Below are positions 1 through 5,366 of a DNA stretch of 5,461 bases, piece by piece (within the stretch, counting starts at the first letter, position 1; each line of letters opens with the position of its first letter). A program made the translations under genes and the position numbers. Where the stretch lies: the NCBI GenBank assembly GCA_041547565.1, contig JBFEUI010000138.1, forward strand, positions 1 to 5,461. Direction: 5' to 3'. The stretch comes from JBFEUI01 sp041547565 (GTDB lineage: Bacteria > Pseudomonadota > Gammaproteobacteria > Thiohalomonadales > Thiohalomonadaceae). Under the pieces are notes generated by a model. The model was not told where the DNA came from. It ran no database searches and worked only from the letters and a program-made list of their open reading frames with translations.

Positions 1-213
1 CTCCTCGGTCAATACCGGCAAATCGGGGGTGAGCGCATGCAGCCCCTCCTCGATAATGGCGCTGGCGGCCATATCGGCCTCGGTAAGCGGCGTTTTGTCC
101 TCCTTTTCCTCCACATTGAAGCCGGCCTCGTAGACCTCCAGGATGCGGCGACCGGCTTTGATCGCGATACGCGTTGCCGGTGTGAGCAATTCGCAGGTCG
201 ATGCCTCACCCAT
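1..213 (-). CDS. cysQ: 3'(2'),5'-bisphosphate nucleotidase CysQ, N-terminal 71 residues (cut by window edge)
   Basis: Cytoplasmic metal-dependent phosphatase of the inositol-monophosphatase (FIG) superfamily. It converts 3'-phosphoadenosine 5'-phosphate, a by-product of sulfate assimilation, to AMP and phosphate. Reading the minus strand from the ATG at 213-211 gives 71 codons that stay open to base 1. Seen directly: residues 38-47 read EDKTPLTEAD, the family's N-terminal metal-site signature, and residues 64-71 read DLPVLTEE, ending on the Glu-Glu that normally supplies a metal ligand. The DPxDGT motif expected next lies outside the window. The start is fixed because an in-frame TGA lies seven codons upstream with no ATG, GTG or TTG between. 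A GGGAG at 228-224 sits 10 nt from the ATG. The gene overlaps the nudE stop by 8 bp, so translational coupling is likely. Identification is strong despite truncation. Confidence 0.93.
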   Translation of the reverse strand, partial: MGEASTCELLTPATRIAIKAGRRILEVYEAGFNVEEKEDKTPLTEADMAASAIIEEGLHALTPDLPVLTEE

Positions 214-751
214 GCTCCAGTAACTCCCGCGTCAGGAACAGGGCCGCCATGCTGCGGGCCTCGGTAAACTCATCCTCCAGCAACAGCTCGTTCAGGTGGG
301 TGAGTTTCCAGGGCACCACCTCGATCTCCTCCGGCTCGTCGCCTTCACGCTTTTGCGGATAGAGATCCTGTGCCAGCACCACGTGGGTATAGTGACCCAG
401 GTAGCCCGGGGCCAGGCTGAGTGAGGTCAGGTGGTTGAGCTTGTGCGCCGCATAACCTATCTCTTCCATGATCTCGCGGTTGGCCGCCTCAAGGATCGCT
501 TCACCCTGTTCGATGCGGCCCTTGGGCAGGGCCAGTTCGTAACGATCGACCCCCGCTGCATACTCACGAATCAACAGGATGGTGTCGTCCTCCAGTACCG
601 GTACCACCAGCACGGCACCCTGGGGTGAGCCGATAAGCCGTTCATAACGGGTTTCGACACCATTGGCAAAACGCAGGTCGACCTGTTCGATGTGAAACAG
701 GCGGGTGCGGGCCAGGGTCTGGGTCCCGAGGATGCGTGGTTTTTCTCGCAT
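206..751 (-). CDS. nudE: ADP compounds hydrolase NudE (Nudix family)
   Basis: Nudix hydrolase of 181 residues, close to the E. coli NudE length. The family cleaves ADP-ribose, Ap3A and NADH-type substrates to AMP plus the second moiety, in the cytoplasm with Mg2+. The Nudix box GX5EX7REUXEEXGU is complete: G78, E84, R92-E93, E96-E97 and G99, with Tyr100 at the last hydrophobic position where E. coli has Phe. NudE-specific stretches are also present: IREYAAG (61-67), YELALPKG (71-78), AQDLYP (127-132), EGDEPE (136-141), and EARSMAALFL near the C terminus. An in-frame TAA lies six codons before the ATG at 751, so this is the earliest possible ATG; no clear Shine-Dalgarno is visible. It is first in a nudE-cysQ unit and diverges from yrfG, a grouping I recall from pseudomonads. 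Both NudE and CysQ release AMP, which suggests shared nucleotide clearing; that link is inference. Confidence 0.96.
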   Translation of the reverse strand: MREKPRILGTQTLARTRLFHIEQVDLRFANGVETRYERLIGSPQGAVLVVPVLEDDTILLIREYAAGVDRYELALPKGRIEQGEAILEAANREIMEEIGYAAHKLNHLTSLSLAPGYLGHYTHVVLAQDLYPQKREGDEPEEIEVVPWKLTHLNELLLEDEFTEARSMAALFLTRELLEHG

Positions 752-834
752 GAAAGGGCTCGGTTAACGTGTCTGACCATGATAACCCGAACACCGCAGT
801 TTGGCATTAAACAGTGAAGCGGGGAAAATCAATG

Positions 835-890
835 AGGTGAATAGGTGAATAGGAAAGATACGGTGGTGGCCGCTCACCCTTCACCCTTCA
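835..890. repeat. Inverted short tandem-repeat array A in the nudE/yrfG divergent gap
   Basis: The left arm holds two perfect 8-bp units AGGTGAAT (835-842, 843-850) followed by AGG. The right arm holds TCACCCT twice (874-880, 881-887) plus TCA. The reverse complement of the right arm reads in TGAAGGG units, so the arms are related imperfect inverted repeats around a 20-bp spacer. The spacer carries AAAGATAC (854-861), an 8-mer also found in array B (1588-1595). The array fills the yrfG-proximal third of the 146-bp gap. I see no convincing sigma-70 promoter for either flanking gene in 752-897, though one must lie there or overlap the array. Function unknown. Confidence 0.7.
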
Positions 891-897
891 TCGACAT

Positions 898-1569
898 ATG
901 TGTATCCTGCGAGCCATGATTGACTGGAATGCCATTGATACGGTCCTGCTCGATATGGACGGCACCCTGCTGGACCTGAATTTCGACACCTACTTCTGGG
1001 TCGAGCATGTGCCGCAGCGCTATGCCGAGAAGCACGGTCTGGCGCTCTATGAGGCCAAAAATGAACTCTATCCCCGGTTTCGTGCCGTGGAAGGCACCAT
1101 GGACTGGTATTGCATCGACTACTGGACCGAGCAGCTGGGGCTGGATATCGCACTGTTAAAGGAAGAGGTCGATCACCTTATTGCGGTTCATCCCCACGTC
1201 ACCGAATTTCTCGATGCGGCCCGGGGTGCGGGCAAGCGGGTGGTACTGGTGACCAACGCCCACGCCAAGAGCCTGGAGTTGAAAATGGAGCGCACCCGGC
1301 TGGGGGGCCATTTTGACGGGGTGATCTGCTCCCACGACTACCGCATGCCGAAGGAGCACGGTGATTTCTGGGAGCGCCTGCAGCAGGACGAGCCGTTCGA
1401 CAGGGAGCGGACCCTGCTGGTGGACGACAGTCTGGCGGTGTTGCGCTCGGCACGTGAGTACGGCATTCGCTGGTTGCTGGCGGTGTATAAACCCGACAGT
1501 ACGCAGCCGGAGCGGGATGTGGCGGAGTTCGAGGCGATTCGCAGCTTCCGGGACATACACCCAGAATAA
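898..1569 (+). CDS. yrfG: GMP/IMP nucleotidase YrfG (HAD superfamily)
   Basis: Cytoplasmic haloacid-dehalogenase-type phosphatase. E. coli YrfG dephosphorylates GMP and IMP to nucleosides, and this 223-residue protein has the same length and layout. Motif I is DMDGT with nucleophile D19 and acid D21. Motif II is T119 in LVTNAH, motif III is K152 in MPKE, and motif IV is D176-D177 in LLVDDS. The cap region after motif I carries DWYCIDYWTEQLGLD (69-83), which closely resembles E. coli YrfG and separates it from generic HAD proteins. Start uncertain: the ATG at 898 gives MCILRAMIDW, while the in-frame ATG at 916 (residue 7) gives MIDWNAIDT, which looks at least as natural for the family. Neither has a good Shine-Dalgarno, and array A ends 7 bp before 898. 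It is convergent with the ykgJ-like gene and probably transcribed alone. Confidence 0.93.
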   Translation: MCILRAMIDWNAIDTVLLDMDGTLLDLNFDTYFWVEHVPQRYAEKHGLALYEAKNELYPRFRAVEGTMDWYCIDYWTEQLGLDIALLKEEVDHLIAVHPHVTEFLDAARGAGKRVVLVTNAHAKSLELKMERTRLGGHFDGVICSHDYRMPKEHGDFWERLQQDEPFDRERTLLVDDSLAVLRSAREYGIRWLLAVYKPDSTQPERDVAEFEAIRSFRDIHPE

Positions 1570-1571
1570 GA

Positions 1572-1684
1572 ATTAAGATTAAAGTTTAAAGATACAAGAT
1601 AAAAGTTGATGGGTAATCTGTCGGCAAAGCAGGTAGCGCTGTTTGCGGGCGGCCTGTAACTTGTATCTGGTCTTATTTCTTCTT
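1572..1684. repeat. Inverted heptad repeat array B in the yrfG/ykgJ convergent gap
   Basis: The left arm is five 7-bp units from 1572 to 1606 (ATTAAGA, TTAAAGT, TTAAAGA, TACAAGA, TAAAAGT), consensus NNNAAGW. The overlapping 1565-1571 (AATAAGA, containing the yrfG stop) also fits. The right arm has ACTTGTA (1659-1665), TCTTATT (1671-1677) and TCTTCTT (1678-1684), which fit the reverse complement WCTTNNN, interrupted by five bases. The arms share a perfect 9-bp inverted repeat, AGATACAAG (1590-1598) with CTTGTATCT (1660-1668). Between them, 1624-1646 can fold as GCAAA/TTTGC plus CAG/CTG with one bulged G. The right arm reaches into the 3' end of the ykgJ-like gene. It may help stop converging transcripts, but no canonical intrinsic terminator is visible. 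Confidence 0.6.
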
Positions 1685-2077
1685 TTTATCCCATTTCTTG
1701 AAGCGTTTGCGGCAGTACTCCAGCAGCGACTCATAATCAGGGAAGTACAGGTCGAAGCCCTCTTCCGCCGGGGCGTCGTACTCGCAGTAGTCGTTGGAGT
1801 GGTCGCGGCAGATGGGCGGACGGGTTTCGTAGATGCCGCAGCGCCCATCCGGAAGCAGGTGGCCGCATGGTGTGTCGATGAGCAAAAACCAGCCGTCCTC
1901 GTCCTTGTACAGTTGTACGTGTTCGTGCGAGACCTGCCATAACAGCAGTTCGAAGTCCTGTTTGGAGCGCGGCGTGTCGAGGTGGTGCGTGATGTAGGTG
2001 CAGCACTTCGACGCGCTGCACAGATCACACTTGTTCTCCGAAGTGATCTTGACGGTTTTTTTCTTTTTCGCCGACAT
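1673..2077 (-). CDS. YkgJ-family cysteine-cluster protein (putative Zn/Fe-chelating)
   Basis: A 134-residue cytoplasmic protein of the YkgJ / CxxCxxxxCC family, annotated in databases as a probable zinc- or iron-binding domain of unknown function. Nine cysteines are visible. The signature is C17-x2-C20-x4-C25-C26, followed by C71, C80, C90 and C98 in the usual pattern (TPCGHL, GRCGIYETRPPICR, DYC), with C122 near the end. IYETRP is a typical family stretch. Both termini are lysine-rich (KKKK at 4-7 and 131-134). The start is fixed: the codon just before the ATG is an in-frame TAG. No Shine-Dalgarno is evident. The gene begins 10 bp after the rhlB stop, so it is probably co-transcribed and perhaps reinitiated by ribosomes leaving rhlB. 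Its last codons overlap array B. The exact biochemical role is unknown. Confidence 0.87.
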   Translation of the reverse strand: MSAKKKKTVKITSENKCDLCSASKCCTYITHHLDTPRSKQDFELLLWQVSHEHVQLYKDEDGWFLLIDTPCGHLLPDGRCGIYETRPPICRDHSNDYCEYDAPAEEGFDLYFPDYESLLEYCRKRFKKWDKKKK

Positions 2078-2087
2078 CTAGATGTGT

Positions 2088-3407
2088 CTAGTCTTTGCGG
2101 CGTCGCTGGCGGTTGCCGCCGTCCCGGGAACCCCGACCCCGGCCTTTTCCACTCCGACCGCGACCACCCCCGTCACGCTTATCGCTGCCACTGGGGCGCT
2201 TTCTGCGTTCCGGTTTTTTTGGGGGATTGGGCGGTTTGATGAGCAGTTCTTCGACAATGGGCTCCATCGGAATGCGGGCGTTGATGTACTCTTCGATGTC
2301 CCCCAGGGAGAAGGCGAATTCCTCGCAGGCGAAGCTGACAGCCACGCCGGTGGCACCGGCACGGGCGGTGCGCCCGATGCGGTGGACATAGTCCTCTGCG
2401 TCCTGCGGCAGGTCATAGTTGAAGACGTGGGTCACCCCAGGGATGTGCAGGCCGCGCGCGGCGACATCGGTGGCAACCAGTACCGGGTATTCGCCCTGTT
2501 CGAACAGCGACAGCAGGCGCTGGCGTTTTTTCTGTGGCACATCGCCGGAGAGGATCGCAGTGGGGTAGCCGTTGGCCTCCATATAGCCCCAGACGCGATC
2601 GGCCTCCCGCTTGGTATTGACGAAGATAATCGAGCGTTGCGGTTCAAGCTTCTTGAACAGCCCGAACAGCAGCGGGATCTTCTCGTCGTTGGCCGGGTAG
2701 TAGACCGACTGGACCACCCTGTCCGCCGTGACCTGCTCGGAGACGATCTCGACATGCTCCGGGTTGTTCATGTGCTCGTAGGCGAGCTCTTCAACACGAT
2801 GGGAGAGGGTGGCGGAGAACAGCATGCTCAGCCGCTCGCTCGGTTCGGGCAGGCGGCGCAGGATATAGCGTATGTCCTTGATGAAGCCGAGGTCGAACAT
2901 CCGATCGGCCTCGTCCAGTACCATCACCTCGCAGGCACGCAGGTCGAACAGGTGTTGTTTGAAGTAGTCGATCAGGCGGCCCGGGGTACCGATCAGTACA
3001 TCGACCCCCTCCTCCAGCATGCGCCGCTGCTGTTCATATCCGGTGCCGCCGTAGACCAGACCGATTTTAAAGCCGGTGTGGCTGCCCAGCAGTTCCGCGT
3101 CCTTGTGTATCTGTATCGCCAGTTCACGCGTCGGGGCCAGTACCAGTGCCAGGGGCTGCTTCAGGCTACGTGTTGCCGGTGTTTGCGCGGTCAGCAGTCG
3201 ATTGTAGAGCGCGATAAGAAAAGCGGCGGTTTTTCCCGTGCCGGTTTGGGCCTGCCCCGCCACATCCTTGCCGGCCAGGACCAGCGGCAGAGTCTCCGCC
3301 TGAATAGGTGTGCAGTTGGAAAAGCCTGTTTCTTCAATGCCTTGCAGAAGTTCCTGGGGCAGATCGAAGTCGCTGAATTTGGTGTCTGTAAGGTGTGTAT
3401 CTGTCAT
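2088..3407 (-). CDS. rhlB: ATP-dependent DEAD-box RNA helicase RhlB
   Basis: A 439-residue DEAD-box helicase that unwinds RNA. In E. coli RhlB works with RNase E and PNPase in the RNA degradosome. The N terminus (THLTDTKFSDFDLP) and the RhlB-like stretches DVAGQAQTGTGKT and DLGFIKDIR support RhlB over RhlE or SrmB. Motifs in order: Q motif with F11 and TPIQ 33-36; Walker A AQTGTGKT 53-60; PTREL 92-96; GG 120-121; TPGR 141-144; DEAD 165-168; SAT 198-200; IIFVNT 260-265; TDVAARGLH 313-321; HRIGRTAR 342-349. From about residue 391 the tail is Pro/Lys then Arg/Gly-rich with repeated GRG, probably a disordered RNA- or partner-binding extension. The ATG at 3407 matches the E. coli start context by length. 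It lies divergent to trxA-rho as in E. coli, and heads a unit with the ykgJ-like gene. Confidence 0.96.
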   Translation of the reverse strand: MTDTHLTDTKFSDFDLPQELLQGIEETGFSNCTPIQAETLPLVLAGKDVAGQAQTGTGKTAAFLIALYNRLLTAQTPATRSLKQPLALVLAPTRELAIQIHKDAELLGSHTGFKIGLVYGGTGYEQQRRMLEEGVDVLIGTPGRLIDYFKQHLFDLRACEVMVLDEADRMFDLGFIKDIRYILRRLPEPSERLSMLFSATLSHRVEELAYEHMNNPEHVEIVSEQVTADRVVQSVYYPANDEKIPLLFGLFKKLEPQRSIIFVNTKREADRVWGYMEANGYPTAILSGDVPQKKRQRLLSLFEQGEYPVLVATDVAARGLHIPGVTHVFNYDLPQDAEDYVHRIGRTARAGATGVAVSFACEEFAFSLGDIEEYINARIPMEPIVEELLIKPPNPPKKPERRKRPSGSDKRDGGGRGRSGKGRGRGSRDGGNRQRRRKD

Positions 3408-3560
3408 AGCTTCGGAAGAATAACAAAAAACGAGGACAATTGGGCTTGCAATGCATTACAGATTGGGCTCAAATTGGTCTTATGCAGGATAGAACGAGAA
3501 ATTAAAGGGGCGCCTGCGCAGAATAATATCAGGTCACCCGACACGTGGAGGCATCATACT
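3408..3560. promoter_or_regulatory. Divergent rhlB / trxA upstream region
   Basis: These 153 bp between two divergent genes must carry promoters for both, but I cannot assign convincing -35/-10 pairs on either strand. Visible elements are a direct repeat ATTGGGCT at 3439-3446 and 3462-3469 (23 bp apart, about two helical turns), the related AAATTGG at 3471-3477, and a palindrome CTGCGCAG at 3514-3521. The trxA ribosome-binding site is at the right end. The A-rich end next to rhlB gives no clear Shine-Dalgarno for rhlB. Confidence 0.5.
3547..3551 (+). promoter_or_regulatory. trxA ribosome-binding site (GGAGG), which decides the TTG start
   Basis: A perfect GGAGG lies 9 nt before the TTG at 3561. 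The reading frame is open far upstream with no in-frame ATG or GTG nearby, and translation from TTG gives SDKIVYVTD after the initiator, matching the E. coli TrxA N terminus. The site therefore fixes TTG as the start. Confidence 0.85.
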
Positions 3561-3887
3561 TTGAGCGACAAAATCGTTTACGTAACAGACGACACCTTTG
3601 ACAGCGAAATCATCAATGCCGAGGGCTCCGTACTGGTAGATTATTGGGCTGACTGGTGTGGCCCCTGCAAGATGATTGCACCGATACTTGATGAGATTGC
3701 TGACGAGTACGAAGGCAAGTTGAAGGTGGCCAAACTCAATATCGACGAGAACCCCAATACGCCGCCCAAATACGGCATTCGTGGCATTCCCACGCTGATG
3801 CTGTTTAAAAACGGTAATGTCGAGGCCACCAAGGTGGGCGCAGTATCCAAATCGCAGTTGACCGCCTTTATCGACAGCAATTTGTAA
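3561..3887 (+). CDS. trxA: Thioredoxin 1 (TrxA)
   Basis: A 108-residue cytoplasmic thiol-disulfide oxidoreductase. It is kept reduced by thioredoxin reductase and donates electrons to ribonucleotide reductase, PAPS reductase, methionine sulfoxide reductase and others. The active site WCGPC is at 32-36 (C33, C36) followed by KMIAPILDEIADEY. The buried acid D27 is in LVDYWA, and the cis-proline P77 is in RGIPT. The sequence is close to E. coli TrxA along its whole length. The start is a TTG backed by GGAGG 9 nt upstream. Because the frame stays open upstream through the antisense of rhlB, automated callers could extend this protein wrongly. It precedes rho in the same direction with a 219-bp spacer, and diverges from rhlB, the same order as in E. 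coli. Placing thioredoxin in the same window as cysQ fits sulfate assimilation, but that may be chance. Confidence 0.97.
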   Translation: MSDKIVYVTDDTFDSEIINAEGSVLVDYWADWCGPCKMIAPILDEIADEYEGKLKVAKLNIDENPNTPPKYGIRGIPTLMLFKNGNVEATKVGAVSKSQLTAFIDSNL

Positions 3888-3896
3888 CAGATATCC

Positions 3897-3925
3897 GCGT
3901 CCAGCCCGTTGTTTGGGCTGGACGC
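3897..3925 (+). terminator. Strong hairpin after trxA, without U-tract
   Basis: A perfect 11-bp GC-rich stem, GCGTCCAGCCC (3897-3907) with GGGCTGGACGC (3915-3925), encloses a 7-nt loop and starts 10 nt after the trxA stop. It is followed by CCCCTGAAC, not a T-run, so it is not a canonical intrinsic terminator. It could be a pause, a partial terminator, or a 3'-end-protecting structure for trxA mRNA. The structure is certain; the role is not. Confidence 0.55.
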
Positions 3926-3990
3926 CCCCTGAACTTGGTGCTAAGCTCTGCCAACACTTGACCGTTGTCTGCCAGGACTGCGGCTGCAGT

Positions 3991-4006
3991 GGCCCTACCC
4001 AGGGCC
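3991..4006 (+). other. Second hairpin in the rho leader
   Basis: GGCCCT (3991-3996) and AGGGCC (4001-4006) form a perfect 6-bp stem with a 4-nt ACCC loop. No T-run follows. It lies about 100 bp before the rho start, between the trxA-proximal hairpin and the G-poor segment, and may be part of leader folding. Confidence 0.45.
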
Positions 4007-4106
4007 TGAATTACCAGAACAACTCTATTCCCCAAGCAAGATAATTAATAACTCTTCTCCGCATACCTATTTTCATCAAAACAAATAGCTACTAACGGCA
4101 ATCATC

Positions 4107-5363
4107 ATGAACCTGACGGAACTGAAGCGTAAACCCGCCTCTGAACTGATAGACCTCGCCGCCTCCATGGGCATTGAAAATATTGCCCGCTCACGTAAAG
4201 AGGCCATTATCTTCTCCATCCTCAAAGCGCACGCCAAAAGTGGTGAAGATATCTACGGTGACGGGGTGTTGGAGATACTGCAGGATGGTTTTGGTTTCCT
4301 GCGTTCAGCGGACAGTTCCTATCTGGCCGGCCCGGATGACATCTATGTCTCTCCCAGCCAGATTCGCCGTTTCAGTCTGCGCACCGGTGATACCGTTTCC
4401 GGAAAAATCCGTCCCCCGAAAGAGGGTGAGCGCTACTTCGCCATGCTTAAGGTGGACGAGATCAACTACGAGCCGCCGGAAAATGCCAAGAACAAGGTGT
4501 TGTTTGAAAATCTGACGCCGTTGCACGCCAACCAGCGCCTGTCACTGGAGATGGGTAACGGCAGTACCGAGGATATCACCGCACGGGTGATTGATCTGGT
4601 GGCACCGATCGGCAAGGGCCAGCGTGGCCTGATTGTCTCCCCGCCCAAGGCCGGTAAGACCATGATGCTGCAGAATATCGCCCAGTCAATCACCAGCAAG
4701 CACCCCGAGTGCTATCTCATCGTGCTGTTGATCGACGAGCGCCCGGAAGAGGTGACCGAGATGGCCCGCTCGGTTCGCGGCGAAGTGGTCTCCTCGACCT
4801 TTGATGAGCCGGCCAGCCGCCACGTGCAGGTGGCCGAGATGGTGATCGAGAAGGCCAAGCGCCTGGTGGAACACAAGAAGGATGTGGTGATCCTGCTCGA
4901 CTCCATCACCCGTCTGGCGCGTGCCTACAACACGGTGATCCCATCCTCCGGCAAGGTGCTGACAGGTGGTGTCGATGCCAATGCGCTGCACCGGCCGAAG
5001 CGCTTTTTCGGTGCCGCACGGAACATCGAAGAGGGTGGTAGTCTGACCATTCTGGCTACGGCGCTGGTCGAGACCGGTTCACGCATGGACGATGTGATCT
5101 ACGAGGAGTTCAAGGGCACCGGCAACATGGAAGTCCACCTGGACCGCAAGATTGCCGAGAAGCGCCTCTACCCGTCTATCAATATCAACCGCTCCGGCAC
5201 GCGCCGCGAGGAGTTGCTTACCAAGCCTGAAGAGTTGCAGAAGATGTGGATACTGCGCAAGCTGCTTCATCCCATGGATGAACTGGCGGCGATGGAGTTT
5301 CTGCACGACAAGCTGAAGGATACCAAGACCAACGCCGAGTTCTTCGATTCGATGAAACGCTAG
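4107..5363 (+). CDS. rho: Transcription termination factor Rho
   Basis: A 418-residue hexameric RNA-dependent ATPase and translocase that ends transcription at Rho-dependent sites; E. coli Rho has 419 residues and numbering matches through most of the protein. The N-terminal helical domain (NLTELKRKPASELIDLA) leads into the cold-shock-like primary RNA-binding domain with RNP1 GFGFLR at 61-66. The ATPase core shows Walker A PPKAGKT at 179-185 (K181, K184), catalytic E211 in DERPEE, Walker B VVILLDS ending at D265-S266, the secondary-site Q-loop PSSGKVLTGGVD at 279-290, and the arginine finger R366 in SGTRREE. Residues lining the bicyclomycin pocket in E. coli (K184, D210, R212, S266, G337) are all present. 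There are no insertions or prion-like extensions. The ATG at 4107 gives the conserved N terminus, though its Shine-Dalgarno is weak. Confidence 0.98.
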   Translation: MNLTELKRKPASELIDLAASMGIENIARSRKEAIIFSILKAHAKSGEDIYGDGVLEILQDGFGFLRSADSSYLAGPDDIYVSPSQIRRFSLRTGDTVSGKIRPPKEGERYFAMLKVDEINYEPPENAKNKVLFENLTPLHANQRLSLEMGNGSTEDITARVIDLVAPIGKGQRGLIVSPPKAGKTMMLQNIAQSITSKHPECYLIVLLIDERPEEVTEMARSVRGEVVSSTFDEPASRHVQVAEMVIEKAKRLVEHKKDVVILLDSITRLARAYNTVIPSSGKVLTGGVDANALHRPKRFFGAARNIEEGGSLTILATALVETGSRMDDVIYEEFKGTGNMEVHLDRKIAEKRLYPSININRSGTRREELLTKPEELQKMWILRKLLHPMDELAAMEFLHDKLKDTKTNAEFFDSMKR

Positions 5364-5366
5364 AAA

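Larger units (their letters stand above)
3888..4106 (+). promoter_or_regulatory. rho leader / trxA-rho intergenic region
   Basis: These 219 bp carry two perfect hairpins (3897-3925 and 3991-4006) and then a G-depleted segment, 4041-4096, in which I count 14 C and only 2 G with several YC dinucleotides. That is the composition expected of a Rho loading (rut-like) region. In E. coli the rho leader is a known site of Rho-dependent autoregulatory attenuation; applying that here is inference. A TTGACC at 3958-3963 has no good -10 at 16-18 bp. AGATAATTAAT around 4039-4049 resembles a -10 without a matching -35. No strong Shine-Dalgarno precedes the rho ATG. Confidence 0.45.

Noticed and set aside
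9..209. Minus-strand 66-codon frame at the left edge
   Set aside because: It is a shifted frame of cysQ; the correct frame from 213 gives clear CysQ sequence.
1156..1560. Minus-strand open frame of 134 codons opposite yrfG
   Set aside because: Antisense to a gene with all four HAD motifs; no recognisable domain and no ribosome-binding site.
2056..2069. A-rich slippery tract (A7 and A5 on the minus strand) near the start of the ykgJ-like gene, considered for programmed frameshifting
   Set aside because: The in-frame heptamer is G AAA AAG, not the A AAA AAG slip site, and the zero frame already yields a full family protein; simple lysine codons explain it.
2082..3887. A 601-codon plus-strand open frame with a signal-peptide-like beginning, running into thioredoxin
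   Set aside because: Its first ~440 codons are antisense to rhlB, whose motifs are complete on the other strand. The openness comes from GC-rich codon usage, and trxA has its own GGAGG and TTG start. Only 3561-3887 is real.
3958..3986. TTGACC as a -35 box for a rho promoter
   Set aside because: The bases 16-18 bp downstream are GC-rich and do not resemble a -10 box.
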